Assembly: GCA_039707655.1 (NCBI GenBank)
Contig: CM077664.1
Location: 28,012,781 to 28,076,780 of the forward strand
Length of the DNA: 64,000 nucleotides
From: Elymus sibiricus
Lineage: Eukaryota; Streptophyta; Magnoliopsida; Poales; Poaceae
Reading direction: 5' to 3'
Part shown: positions 34,883-46,435 of the stretch, in pieces
Position numbering within the stretch: position 1 is the first letter of the stretch
Layout of the letters: the number at the start of each line of letters is the position of its first letter
The notes under the pieces: generated by a model
The model's input: the letters and a program-made list of their open reading frames with translations, nothing else
Database searches by the model: none
Told to the model about the DNA's origin: nothing
Position numbers and translations under genes: made by a program

Positions 34883-35953
34883 TGTTGGAAATATGCCCTA
34901 GAGGCAATAATTGTATTATTATATTTCCGTTTTCATAATTAAGAGTTTATATTCCATGCTATAACTGCTATGATCCTGGAATATGCGATTCAGTGGAAAA
35001 CTCATATGCACGTGTGGAATGATAAACGGTATAGAATAGGTTCCTACTCTTTCCTCTAAGACTGGCTCAAGTGTTGTTGATGTTCATGTTTTCCGGATCT
35101 TAGGATATCGTTAAGTGTAACGATAGTCCTAAAACAACATTGAGAGTATGACGTTAGAAGAACGATCATATTGAATCGACCCAAACTTGTTTGTTATACT
35201 TTGAGATAATATTGTCTGAAATCAGTTGTTATAACATGGAGTGTTAACATGTGTTTTTAGTTCCTTAGACCATGAGAGTATCGTAGTCACTTCTTACCGT
35301 ACGGTGGACTTTGGGGTTGCTCAAACGTCATCTGTAACACGGTGATCGTAACGACAACTTACAGGTTCATCGGAAAGTTTGACAAGGGACTAGATAGCTC
35401 GGGAGTGAGATTTGCTCCTCCGACGATGGAGAGATATTCTTAGGGCCCTCTCAGTGTGACGGCATCCATCATCGTCTAACCAGACATAGGTGACTATGTC
35501 ACAGGGATGCCGGAACACTTCAACGAGAAAGAAGAACAAAACTGGTAACGAGGATAACGGTATAGTGAGCATGTGGATGACTCAGGAGGATACCGATGCA
35601 TCTCGAGTTTTGTAAAGTATTGCGAAGCAAAGGGAAAATCACATGATAATCGAAGGTTCATTCGAATGTCATTCGTGTAATCATAGGGATCGATATGGAC
35701 ATCCACGGTTCCGCTATCGGTCATTGAACGAAGGGGTTTCGTTCATGATTATGTTTTACCGAACCTACATGGTCACAAGCTTAAGGTAATCACGATCTGC
35801 TGAGTGTTAGTAGGACAAGAGTACTGAGGATTTATTTGTGAAATTGTTTCATTAATATTTAGAATAGTTCCAAGAGGAACCGGAAGCATTTCGGGGTCAC
35901 CTGAAGGGTTTCGGAGTTTATCGGGCAATACCGGGTATTCCCGATAAATAATA

Positions 35954-36211
35954 CTCCCTCCATTCTAGAATATAAGGTGTATTGGTTTCCGTGCAAGTCA
36001 AACTTATGTATGTTTGACCAAAGATTATAGAATAAAATGTCAACATCTACAATACAAAAGAAATAAAATATGAAAATACTTTTTGTGAGGGATCTAATGA
36101 TACATGTTTGGTACTGTAGTTATTGATACTTTTTCCTAAAAACTTGGTCAAACATGCACTTGTTTGACTTTTGAAAAAAATAATACACCTTATATTTTGG
36201 AATGGAGGGAG
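35954..36211. mobile_element. Stowaway (Tc1/Mariner) MITE, 258 bp
   Basis: Starts CTCCCTCCATTCTAGAATAT and ends in its complement, ATATTTTGGAATGGAGGGAG, with TA on each side (35952-35953 and 36212-36213). Both ends continue into AAGGTGTATT and its complement. Non-coding. It landed in the LTR, either before or after the LTR became solo. Confidence 0.95.
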
Positions 36212-36496
36212 TATATAGGTGAAAAATATTTCAGGTGATGTTAAATTAATAATAAAAGGCTCTAGTAATTGTTAGGAGGCTTTTATATTTAATTTAATAT
36301 CAACGGGCCTTAAAAGGCCAAGTGGTGGAAAGGGAATTGGGCCACATAGGCCCATGTAGTGGAAGTGCCCATTTTTCCCAAGTGGGGAGGGGGGGGGGGG
36401 GCGAATTGGACTAGGGGAGGGACTCCTCCCTCATGCCGGCGCATCAAGGAGGGATCTTTCCCTCCTTGTGTGGCAGCCCCTTCTTCCCCTCCAACC

Positions 36497-36504
36497 TATA
36501 TATA
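36497..36504 (+). promoter_or_regulatory. TATA-like box of the solo LTR
   Basis: TATATATA followed by CTAGAGG, in the position held by TATAAATAGAGGGG in the related LTRs. Weak evidence beyond position. Confidence 0.5.
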
Positions 36505-36956
36505 CTAGAGGATTTTGTGCTATTGAGATACACAAGTTTTGGAGTCTACTCTAGTTCTCTAATTCTAGTTCTATTGGTCCTAATTGATCAATTAGAGCTT
36601 GACCTAGAACCTTTAATCCTCATAATTAGAAGCCCAGTGCGGTTCTAATGTTCTCCCTCTAATTCTCCGGCGACGATTAGCTCTGGACGGCGAAGCGCTG
36701 CCGGATCGTGAAGACCGTATGCTTGCAACCAAGTAGAGAGGCCGTCCTTTCGGTCTTCCGTTCGAGGGATCGTTCGTGGGCGGTTCGCGGGATCGTTCAT
36801 CTACAGTTCGAGGGACTCCAAGTACGATCTACACCGACTCGTCTACTTCCGCTGCTACTCGGAGTCGGTAACGATTGTGATCCCAACTTTTTATGCATCT
36901 TCATATTATTCCTGGGAGATCGTAGGGCGATTTTTTTTCTACTACGTTTCCCAACA

Positions 36957-38520
36957 GAAAGTCCCTCACTTCAAGGGCGGCCGCCGACTTTGGTAAGAGA
37001 GTGATGAGAGCTTGATTAGTAGACATGAGCCCACGGAAGTCCAAGTTCCCGAAAGATTGGAATGCCGCCATGATGTCATCTTTGATGATAGCCCAACAGG
37101 AGATGTAGAATCTAGCTGTGAAGCTGTCCGGCCCCGGCGCCTTATCCAATCCTTGCGCACGGATCGCCTCCAAGATTTCTAACTCGGTGAACTCAGTCTC
37201 AAGGTGCTCCAAGTTCCTTCGTGGCACGCCCAACTCCTCCAGATCTAGCGTGAAAGCTCTCTCCGGAGCTTCTCCTAGCAGGTTTGAGAAGAAGGACTCG
37301 AGGGCCTCTGCCATAGCATCATGATCAGAAGTGAGCACCTCATCCACTTTAAGCTTCGAGATGTAGTTCTTCCGTCTCCTGTGACTTGCGTGAGCATGAA
37401 AGAATTCCGTACACGCGTCCCCATCTTTCAGCCACGCCAGCCTCGAACATTGTATAGCAATGGAACGCTCGAGGGAGGCCAGCCCCAGCAGCTTGCGCTC
37501 GAGCAGCAGCCTCAGATCCATCTCAGCCGTGGAGAGGGCTCTATTTTCCATAGCAACGTCAAGGCGCAAGATCACCTCGTTCGCAATGTGAATCTGCTGC
37601 TTGACACTTCCCACGTACTTGTCGCTCCAGCTTGACAATTTCCTCGCTGTGGCCTTTAGCTTAGCCGCCAGTCTCTTGAACAGATTAGCCAGAAAGGGTT
37701 GGCTATCCCACGCCGCCCTTACCACTTCCTGGAAACCATCTATCTTAGTCCAGAACTTTTGAAAGTGGAATATTTTTCCCAGCCTAAGGTCCGGCTCCAA
37801 CAAGAGGTGCAAAGGGTAGTGATCAGAGGTGCTAGTGCTGAGGGCCGGTAGGAAAGATGTAGGATGTATCGGCTCCTAGTCCACCGACACCAACACCCTG
37901 TCGAGCTTCTCGAGCGTCGGCGCTTGCCGCTCGTTGGACCATGTATACCTCCTACCATTGAGGTAGAGCTCCTTCATATCTAGATTTGCGATGCATCGCC
38001 TAAACCGCCCCATCATACGGCGATTGATTCGATCGTTGCTTTTCTCCGACGGGTCTACAATCAAGTTGAAGTCACCGGCAAGCATCCAGGGACCTGCATG
38101 TAATTCCCGGATCTTTTTGATCTCATGCAAAAATTCCACTTTGTCGTTGTCTTCCTGGGGTCCGTACACGCCAGTGAACCACCAGCCTGCGGAGTCATTA
38201 AACTTGATCCATGCCGTGATAGCATTCTTCGTCACGTGTGGGTTCGACAGCCGCGCGGCAGAAGATTTGCACGCCAGCATCACGCCTCCACATGTGCCCA
38301 TCGCTGGCACGTAAAAGAACATGTCGAATGCCGGTCCGAGACACTGTTGAACCATCGTCAGGTTAAGGTCCTGCACTTTCGTTTCCTGTAAGCAAACCAC
38401 ACCCGCGCCCGAGCTCGAAATCACATTATAGATAGCAGAGCGTTTAGCGGGGTTATTGATGCCCCATACATTGGACACCACTATTGCTTGGTTCGGATCA
38501 GCCATCGGAACAGGCCTACG
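36957..38520 (-). pseudogene. LINE-3 ORF2, 5' part: endonuclease and start of RT
   Basis: The upstream half of LINE-3 ORF2. A true ATG at 38505 opens MADPNQAIVVSNVWG. The endonuclease is complete to the eye: VVCLQETKVQD, TGVYGPQ, WMLAGDFNLI and NGRRYTWSNER. One TAG (near 37876) separates this from SDHYPLHLLLEPDLRLGK and the RT start, with GLDKAPGPDSFTARFY; both lie in the same frame. RT breaks off at the solo LTR after ALEVRDF and resumes at 34882 in the same frame. Apart from that stop the half is clean, so LINE-3 is less decayed than LINE-2. Confidence 0.9.
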
Positions 38521-38775
38521 AACAAGCAACACCAAGCACTACTCTACAGTGTCGCATCAACCATCCCGCGGCCGAGCGGCAGCACGTCTGCTTGCCAGCC
38601 AAACAGCCCAACAATAGCCACAATGTGAGCTGCTTGTAGTGGTCTCGAGAACAGTTCCAAGTAGGCCTGCATCGCATCGTCGCCAATCACCTCGCCTTCC
38701 CGCGCAATGCCCAGCTGAAGCATGAGCGTTCGCTGCTAAAGTTGGTTGGTGCTCTGCTGAAGCCCAGGTACAAAA
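38521..38775 (-). pseudogene. LINE-3 ORF1 C-terminal remnant
   Basis: On the minus strand, just before ORF2, one frame reads LQLGIAREGEVIGDDAMQAY and then LFSRPLQAAHIVAIVGLFGW before a TAG near 38540. This resembles the C-terminus of plant LINE ORF1, which often ends in a LALFGW-type block. A stop lies upstream near 38740. LINE-3 is therefore 5'-truncated within ORF1 at about 38775. Confidence 0.6.
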
Positions 38776-38841
38776 ACGCATGTACAGTTAGTACCTGCAA
38801 AACAACTGCATACTATGCCTCTGAAATGAGATGTACTATTA

Positions 38842-38902
38842 CTTCCTCCATAAAGAAATATAAGAGCGATCTAAATGCTTTTATATTTCTTTACAGATGA
38901 AG
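38842..38902. mobile_element. Miniature Stowaway remnant, 61 bp
   Basis: CTTCCTCCATAAAGAAATAT at the left and the near complement ATATTTCTTTACAGATGAAG at the right, flanked by TA. Usual Stowaway elements of this type have a longer palindromic centre; here only GATCTAAATG remains between the arms. Confidence 0.75.
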
Positions 38903-39049
38903 TAATTGCTAGACGATGCAGATTGCAGATAAAAAGGAAATTCAACCTTTTTGTTTTTCTAGCTTCTAAGGGAAGACAATTATGGTGGTAAAAAGGAAAT
39001 TCCATATTTTCCTTCTTGTGTAAATATACTGCACAACAAATTCTGCTGT

Positions 39050-39425
39050 GCTGCCATGGATCCTCGATAAAAATGTTCTCGTTTTTTGAAACAATGTTTA
39101 GAAATCTCAAAAAATGTTTTGGGTTTTTCATAAATTGTTCAAAACTTCAAAAAATGTTTCTTTTTACAAATTTTGTTCACAAATTCAAAATTAGAAAATG
39201 TTCAGGAATTAAAAAAAGGTTTGCGTTTTTCATAAATTGTTTAGATGTTCAATAAATGTTTCTGTTTTCAATTTTTGTTCACAATTTTTAAAAGTATTTC
39301 CATTTTCAAAATTTGTTCAGAAATTCAAAAAAATGTTCCCATTTTAGAAAAAAAAAGATGTTTATCAAAAGTTGTTCGGATTTTTTTATAAATTTCAAGA
39401 AATGTTTGAAAAAAATTCAAAAACA
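39050..39425. repeat. Degenerate AT-rich repeat of AAAATGTTT / CAAAAAATGTT type
   Basis: A loose period of about 25-35 bp built from AAATGTTT, TTTTTCATAAATTG and TTGTTCA. Such tracts are common in grass DNA. No coding content. Confidence 0.6.
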
Positions 39426-39737
39426 TAAATCGGATCTTTGCTGCAGTTTGTTCTTAAATGTTCGCACTGCATATTAGTCACAAACACTCACGAGCTCCAG
39501 TGGCTAGCTACAGCGTCCACAAGTTGGAGGTCCCTTAGAGAGAGGAGGCAGCGACGAAACAATAGGAAAAGAGAAGGCAGACCGATTTTATGAAGCCTTG
39601 CTGATATGCCTGGAGAGTTCATGGTGGTGGGATACCACAGCTTTCACTATTTCCATAGTTCTAAGAACATGAGTTTACTACAATTCTGTGGAGGACAGTA
39701 CTATTGTTTCAGTGCAGAAGCATTCTGGCATTGTTCA

Positions 39738-39925
39738 GAGAATGCCTATTGATCTACTGAATTCGTATAACTGTCATTTAGAATGCATATTGATCTACCG
39801 AATTCGTATAACTGTCATTTGTGGTATTGTCAGAGAACGCCTATTGATCTGCCGAATTCGTATAACTGTCATTTGTGGTATTGTCAGAGAATGCCTATTG
39901 ATCTACCGAATTCGTATAACTGTCA
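39738..39925 (+). repeat. Minisatellite, 54-bp unit, about 4 copies
   Basis: Copies begin near 39741, 39781, 39835 and 39889. The core ATTGATCTACCGAATTCG is followed by TATAACTGTCATTTGTGGT. The first unit is short (40 bp). Because 54 is a multiple of three, frames stay open and give repeated RIRITVICGIVRE. No gene around it is recognised. Confidence 0.85.
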
Positions 39926-42283
39926 GCGATGTGTAGAAGGAGGCCTGCAATGTACAGAGCTACAGCAGAAGATCCCAAGCCCAACAAGAAATGCAAAAAA
40001 AGGAGTTATGTTTTATATGAGAAAAATATGAATTCAGAAAATGCATTCAAACAATAGTTTGAGACTGTACATGTTCTTCACAACCACTCGGGTCCAGTAA
40101 TATCTCCTGAGACGGGACACTATTCCTCGAATTGGATCGTACTCTGTTTTTTCTTAGGGAAAGGATTTTATTCTATGTTATACTCTGAAAGGAGTATTGA
40201 AGAAAACTGGCCTCAACCTAGATCTGAACGCCACAGCGAACGCCCAGGACAGCGCTTTTAGGCTTTTCAGCACCAAATCAACTAATCAAGAGACAAGTAT
40301 GTGTTGACGCTACGAAGCGTCACACTTCATATTCACAAGCATATCTCAAGTGATAGAACAAGAATCAAATGGATAAACACATACATAGTCCATACCATGA
40401 GTTATCAGGGATAATTTGCTGCTCTGAAGCATTCATGCAGTAAAATATTTGAACTGAGATCCAAATTATCTCTGAAACAGGGCACAGGATTCCAGCTAGC
40501 TAGTGGGTAATACTGTTGAAAGAACTATAGGCAGTGGCGATATGTATGACAATAAAAATGTATCTCTGAGCATTATGAAATCACAAGCCAAAAGTGGTAG
40601 GTAGGCCATGCAGATGTTTTCAGTTGCTAAACAGTCGGTACATACAACTGAAATACACAGTCAGATCCCGAGCGCACGCGAACAGCAGTGCGTATTTGAA
40701 GAAGCAATACAAAAGTAAAGTCTGCGGAATACCAAGCCACAATCACATTAAACCCCGAGTACACGGCAGTCTTAATTTCTCATGTTATCACAAAGCCATA
40801 TGGAAAGACTTCACAAGCACACCTGTTGTAGTTGTTGTTTTTGTAATCACAGAGAGCAGCACAAAAAGCGAAGCACGGTTGAACATGGCATGCAGTGCAG
40901 CAGTAGTCGTCGAATGTTTCACAAGAGGAGCTAGCTCCCCGGAGTCTTCAAACATCAGCTCAAGACATTTTGCTGCTTCCATCCTTCCTTCCAGCTGCGC
41001 CGTTTCCCGAGCTCACCCAGGGAAGAGATGTTGGGAGTCAGTGCAAAACTTGCTCTCTGATATGCCAAGTTTCTTCAGGAAAATAAATGGTGCTTGTGAA
41101 GGACGTGGAGTTTCTGCACGCGAGCACATATGGGCTCGGAATCTTGGTTGTTCGTTATTCTCATGCGATGCGATGCATTCAATGGTGTGGGGCTATGCGG
41201 GAGTCAGTCAGACGCGGGGTGCACATGACGGACGTTCTGATCGGTGGGCCAGGTAACGGTGGTAGTCAGGCGGCCGTCAGGCTGCCGGAGTTGAGCCGTG
41301 GCTCAGGACGTCAATACTCAACCTGATCCATGGTTTAGGAAAAAAGCTTTTCCGTTTGCCCACAGGGGGGTGCAGATGGAGTAACTGGGAGGTGAGGTGG
41401 CTGGGACGTTGTGCACATTCAGTCGATCCATTATCCCCAAACCTAGGTCGCCACAGGTTGGATCCACGCCGCTGTGCGAAGGAGCAGCCGAAATCTCCGA
41501 GATTGAGTTCCTGATGCAGCCAATAAGAAGGTAAGATCCGCAACTTTGAAGTCGGGCGTTGATCTTGTTCATGTGTGTCTTCTGATAACCACGAAATCTC
41601 TTCCGATTTTGGGTCAGATTCATGGTGCTTGAGGAGGTGAACGACAGCGTTCTCTCGATGGAGATGCTGCGTTACCCAGCCGGAGTTCGTGAGGTGCAGC
41701 ACCATGAGTCGCGGGTGGAGGAGCGGAGTGTGAACGCTCAGATCTGTGCTGGAGAAGCTGTGGTGGCGGTGGAACAAGAAGGTTCACCGCAGGTGTCAGA
41801 GCTTTCCACCGGAAAGATAATTCACACGCTCCAGACTGGACTAGAAGGTAACTACGTACTTAAGAAAGATTATATTGCTTCATGCCATCCGGTAGAAGTA
41901 GAACCACAGTCATGGTCTGTAAAATCTATAGCTGCCGAATGCATATTGTGATTCAATCAGCAAAAGCATTACTAATCTCGTAGTCAAGGTCTGTAGATCT
42001 ATTTGCTGCTGAACACAAATTGTGATTCTATCAGTAAAAATCATTGTGAAACAGATTGGCTAGTTGTATGATTTTTTTTTTAAAGATTGTGTAGGTTTGC
42101 TCAGAACAGAGCAAAAAAGGTTGGAAGATTTAATGTGAATAGAAAATGTGATTCCAACCGGCAGAGCAAAAAAAGGACTGGTTTGCCTAAATGTGTGGCA
42201 ATTTGGTGGAAGACTGGGTTGAAATATTTAAAAAAAAAAATCTGTACTGCTGTCATTCTTATGTGAGTGGGTCTTGCTGTGCA
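39926..42283. other. Low-repeat interval with unassigned open frames
   Basis: No element termini are visible. Two plus frames are long for the composition (40594-41256, 220 codons; 41622-41951, 109 codons), but neither shows a known domain or a codon pattern I can defend. The second precedes the FAR1-like fragment by about 400 bp and could be its upstream exon, ending before GTAACTACGTAC at 41849. This is speculation. Confidence 0.3.
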
Positions 42284-42339
42284 GGATAAGGGTTGGTGCC
42301 GCTGCACCGTGTAGACGCCATGCCTGAATCGTGCGTCAG

Positions 42340-42600
42340 CACAAGGGAGAACGATTAGGTTCTTTGCTGACGATCCTGGAGAGTGCCGTTGTGCCAGCGC
42401 TGGGAACAAGCTTTGACTCGTTGGGGGAAGCATATGATTTCTAGAATCTGTATTTATGGGAGAAGGGGTTCGGTATCAGATATGGCAAGTGCAGATTAAA
42501 AATCGAGAGAACGAATGGTATGCCGGAGATAGTTTGCGGATGTGTGGTAAGTTAACCTTTCCAACGAAAAATACTATAAGAACATGGAAGGTGGTTTTGT
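42340..42600 (+). pseudogene. FAR1-type DNA-binding domain fragment (FRS-like)
   Basis: FAR1/FRS proteins are transcription factors derived from Mutator-like transposases; their FAR1 domain is a zinc-binding region. In one frame (CCA at 42394) the sequence reads PALGTSFDSLGEAYDF, then a TAG at 42442-42444, then NLYLWEKGFGIRYGKCRLKI and MPEIVCGCV. This follows the domain pattern of an aromatic-rich EAYxFY block, GFGIR and a Cys-x-Cys close. After CGCV the match continues one frame over as GKLTFPTKNT, so a single-base loss near 42547 is likely; alternatively GTAAGT there is a splice donor. The rest of the domain and the MULE transposase part are absent. It may come from an FRS gene or a MULE. 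Confidence 0.6.
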
Positions 42601-45312
42601 CCTGAAATTTTGTATAATCAATCCAAAAATGTGCAGGTGACAGTTCAACCAGCGAATGCTCTGTGGCTTGTGCTACGTCTGATCACCTACAAAAGAGACA
42701 GCGCCCTGACGAATCGTGCATATCTTCACTCATTTCGCAAATCACTCGCGTTGCAAAGGACACGCTTCAGGCCGTGCGCGACATGTACATCGACCTGCCT
42801 AATGATGGTAGCACTACTGTCTTTGATGAATGGTGAGCTGAACTTCTTGGACGGGCCTGGGCTTCCAGAGAAACCTCTGGATTAGGGGTGTTTACAACAG
42901 TTCTTTAGCACTACGTCAAATTAGGAACTGTCAAGGCAAGTTTTTTTACATGCAGTGTTGTCACTAACTTTGTGCTTCCAAAAGCATCTGATGCACATAT
43001 ATGCTCTGCAGGAACTATCTTGTGCATGAGGTAGCAAGGTTCATTAGGATAACGGGCTCAGCAATGATGCCTAAGAAACTTGACGGTGAGTCAGGCTTCC
43101 CCATACCTCACATGGAGGCACCGGATTGAACCAGAATTTTTGGTAAGTACCCCTACCAACTTGGGTTAAGTTGCAATGATGCCTAAGAAACTGAGTTTAA
43201 GTCTCCACCATTTTGACTTATGTATGTTCCATTCCAAGGCATCAGTGCTGTCCGATTCAGACTATGTGCACACATTGTCAATCCAGAAACAATCTGTTGA
43301 TGACTCACGGAAGTACAACCTCACATCTGCTCAGATGGTATGTCTCAGTTTTGGGCATTTCAATGACAAAGTGTTTACTCATCAGATGGTTGAATCTTTT
43401 TTGGTTTCTCCAATTTCTACTCCACCACAGTTCTTAACACCTGTCCCGCACCCCAATGGATGGATGCTTAGCATGTGGGACATGATGTGTCATGGCTCCT
43501 CTCTTACTCAAAAAATTGCTCTCATCCTGCCATAGAGGAATGCGACCAGCTTATTGCTTGGAAGCTGCATGATGCTTTGTTCAATTGCCTTCATGAATTC
43601 TACATTGGATGGCCAACAAGCAAGGACGATTGGTCCATCAACTTCCCAGTATTAACGGACACAATTTTTACTTGGTAAAACGCCCATTTGTCATCTGTTT
43701 CAAATAATTTCTTTTCCTTTTTAGCATACACATGTTAGTTTCTAATTCCTTCTCACCTTGCATATATGCAGTGAGGAGACTGGAGGTTGTGTTATCCATA
43801 TTGCTCAGCAACACGATGGCAACAAACTGAAGTTGCTCTGCAACAGAATTCACATATTCTCTTTGTACCGCAATATCATACCCTTCTGTCCCTGCCTCTC
43901 ATCTCTATAAGCCCTCCACAAGTGCTTGAAGCTCCATGGCAACTTCTCTGCACTCGCACATGAGGCTCTATGGAAGTTTCTTGCGCTGTGGGACTCTGCA
44001 TTTGACCTTTAAGAATATTGATGGCCTGCAACATAATTGCCATTTAGCCACCAATCTCCCCCCGACCTGGTGATCCTATTAAGACTTGTGTATTAATTAA
44101 TGTGATCAACCGTCTCACCATATATGTCGAATCATGTACCTGTGCTTTGTTGTGCGCTATGCCAACATTCTGATTTCGACCCTAGTGCTACAAATATGAC
44201 ATTATGATTCTACACAATTGCTTGACATATCCTTTCCCTTATGCTGCCTTATTTAACTCCTCTGTTTCCACCAGTGTAACTAATTATGGAGATTGTGATT
44301 CAGATTACTGTCTTTCCTGTACTACTGAGTCATTGCTTTACCTTTTTCATCACATACCCCTTAAACAATTTTCATACATTCCTTCATGATTTTCTCTACT
44401 GCCATTGATGACATTCAACAGCCCTGCTACAGCCAAATCTAAGCATAAGCAAACAAGGGCAGCACCTCAGTTTGAGCACACAAAGTTCTGCATTCACAAT
44501 TTATTTAGTAAGTCGACATCGACTCTACGAAGGTAGTGAGAAACTCCTGATGGATTTCCTCCTCCTGATGGATTTCCGTGGGGCTGCGCAGTGCGCTATA
44601 TCCTGTGCGAAAGGGGGGCATCGTGGAGCAGAAGAGTGGCAGATGAAACGGCTGGAGACTAATAAATGGGCTGGTGTGGGACTACACCGTTAGTCCAGGA
44701 TTTCTTCTTGGACGGCCCAGAATGTTATCCGACATCTGAGCCGGGCATCCCACTGCCTGACGGCGTACGCTCGCCCGCTCGTCTGACGTGGGCCGATGGA
44801 GCCCGAGCTCGTTGGGATGGAATCATTACACCTGAGCCTTCACGTGCTGGACTGGGAATCCCGGAGCGAGCAAACGACAATGATAACGAGTGCAAATGAG
44901 CTCGAGCTCAGAATAGCATTTTCAGCTTGTGAACTTTTGTATTCAAAAGGAGTCGAGGTACTTTTAGCCACTTCGGGGTACCAATGTTTTCTTCAATCCT
45001 GGTGAGATCGTTTTGTTCGAAATTAGCAGCTCCGGAGTTTCTACCATGGTACTGGCCCCAGGAACTGCTTGACTTTCTAAGAAGTGCCAGCAAGTTATGA
45101 CAACGAGCCTTTTCCAGAGAATATTGATCTACTGAGGTTACTCCGGCGTAGACCAAGATGCAGGAGCCACGCCAAATTAGAAAGACCGGCTGCTACTTAC
45201 CCATTCAGTATGTTCATGTGAAGCTCAAGTAACTTCAGATTGTGCACACTTATCAGCTCTGCCTCAGCTTTGGAGGAAGGCCTCACGGCTCACGCCTTCT
45301 ATGACTCATCCT
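42601..45312. other. Unassigned interval; exon-like plus-strand frames at 42637-43680
   Basis: A frame after a TGTGCAG acceptor-like site (from 42637) is open to 42885. Another (43176-43535) contains HHFDLCMFHSKASVLSDSDY and ends near FLTPVPHPNGWM. A third (43475-43678) contains ECDQLIAWKLHDALFNCLHE. They look more protein-like than random but I do not recognise them. From 43690 to 44900 I see no convincing coding. This may be a decayed multi-exon gene. Confidence 0.3.
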
Positions 45313-45870
45313 TTAAGATGTATACCCTGCTAATGCTCTTCCCATCTCCAATGTGGGGCAATTGGGATTTTCCACAGCCATGCTCTTCAAAGAATCCTCC
45401 AGGGCCTCAACATCTGCAGCCCTCGCACCTTTGCAGACTATGTCGACAATGAGAAAATCAAGGCTGGAGAGGTGCTGAATACCGAAATCGAAACCACTAG
45501 CAGATTTAAATTTACCTAGGTGAATACTCAGGCGGAGCTTCTTGAGACTAGGCATAGCCCCCACTTCAAACATCAACTCTGTAGCACAGCAGTGCAGACC
45601 AAGCTTCTATAACTTCTGAAATCCTTTACTTATGACTATGGGCCCTCGGCAGCCCGAGAAGAGCTCGAACTCGACCAGCTTAGGTATGCTGCCAACCATC
45701 TCAAGATCCTGCTGCTCTATCTCCTCCTGACCACTGATACATAATCTTTCTAGGTTGACAAGTGAAACCAGCCACTTGGTAATCAAACAGAGTTGCCCAC
45801 TGCAGAGATGAATCTCTCGGATGTGGTGTACTTTGGATTCCTCGTCGATGAGTGGCGCGCTACGGCAGCC
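45313..45870 (-). pseudogene. NLR leucine-rich-repeat C-terminus, fragment
   Basis: On the minus strand, LRR units read IREIHLCSGQL, LVSLVNLERLCISGQ, MVGSIPKLVEFELFSGC, MPSLKKLRLSIHLGKF and FGIQHLSSLDFLIVDI. A closing block (ADVEALEDSLKSMAVENPN, then CPTLEM) is characteristic of grass NLR C-termini. There is one TAG near 45608 in an otherwise open frame; the stop is at 45313. Upstream (above 45870) no NB-ARC is seen, so this is a 3' relic. It differs clearly in sequence from the LRR at 2134-3326, so it is a different NLR, although on the same strand. Confidence 0.8.
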
Positions 45871-46079
45871 TGATGTTTCTGCTTATGGCCACAAAGGCAC
45901 CAACACACGCCGCCGTACACACAAAGCATCGCGACTTGTCAGCGAGATATGACGTCATGTCCTAGCTCCCAACGAGCAAGGTGGTCATGGAGCTCCTACT
46001 GGCCACTCTACTACGGTCATGGAGTAATTATTTATGGACTAACAAAACTCACAGTTTCATTTAAGTTATGTTTGGATGA
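45871..46079. other. Short unassigned stretch
   Basis: No coding or terminal repeats seen; transition from the NLR relic to Gypsy-derived DNA. Confidence 0.4.
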
Positions 46080-46435
46080 AAGTTTAGTTCATTAGGGATG
46101 CAATCACCATCAAGGGAAGCCCAGGAAAGTGTGAGATTAAAGCTTGAGGATGCCCAAGGCACCCCCAATTTGTTTCCAAGAATGCTTAAAAGGCAAAGCT
46201 TGGGGATGCCCAATGCATCCCCATTCTTCAACAATCCTTTGTCGTATGACTTCTTTAAACCCTTTTATCCATATAGTGCTTTTTGTGCATTTATCTTGGA
46301 ACGTATTTTTCTTTTTCTTTTTGAATAAAGTATAATCATCACCTCTAGTCGTTATGTTCAATAAGGGAGAGAGAGTTGCTTGGCTTGATTATTTACTCTA
46401 CGTGCTTCACTTAAATCTGCTAGAGTAAAAGAAGT
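46080..46435 (+). repeat. Remnant of Gypsy internal non-coding region, opposite orientation
   Basis: AAGCTTGAGGATGCCCAAGG and then AAGCTTGGGGATGCCCAATG match, in plus orientation, the hairpin blocks found on the minus strand at 49255-49345 of the neighbouring Gypsy element, with the same order and spacing style. It is a diverged piece of a related element, next to or invaded by the Gypsy LTR. Confidence 0.6.

Larger units (their letters stand above)
34883..36956 (+). mobile_element. Solo LTR of a BARE/Angela-like Copia element, TSD GAAAG
   Basis: Begins TGTTGGAAATATGCCCTAG at 34883 and ends TTTCCCAACA at 36956. GAAAG flanks both sides (34878-34882 and 36957-36961). No internal region or second LTR is present, so the element was reduced by recombination between its LTRs. 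The intact duplication shows that both outer ends are original. It interrupts LINE-3 RT codons in frame. It holds a Stowaway MITE (35954-36211), a 13-G run (36389-36401) and a TATA-like box. Confidence 0.95.

Noticed and set aside
40594..41256. 220-codon plus frame as a novel gene
   Set aside because: No recognisable domain, no supporting splice or promoter signal, mixed composition; kept only as unassigned.
42547..42636. Intron between the FAR1-like block and the frame at 42637
   Set aside because: GTAAGT and GTGCAG fit splice sites, but the FAR1 match seems to continue past the donor in another frame (GKLTFPTKNT), so a single-base loss explains it better.
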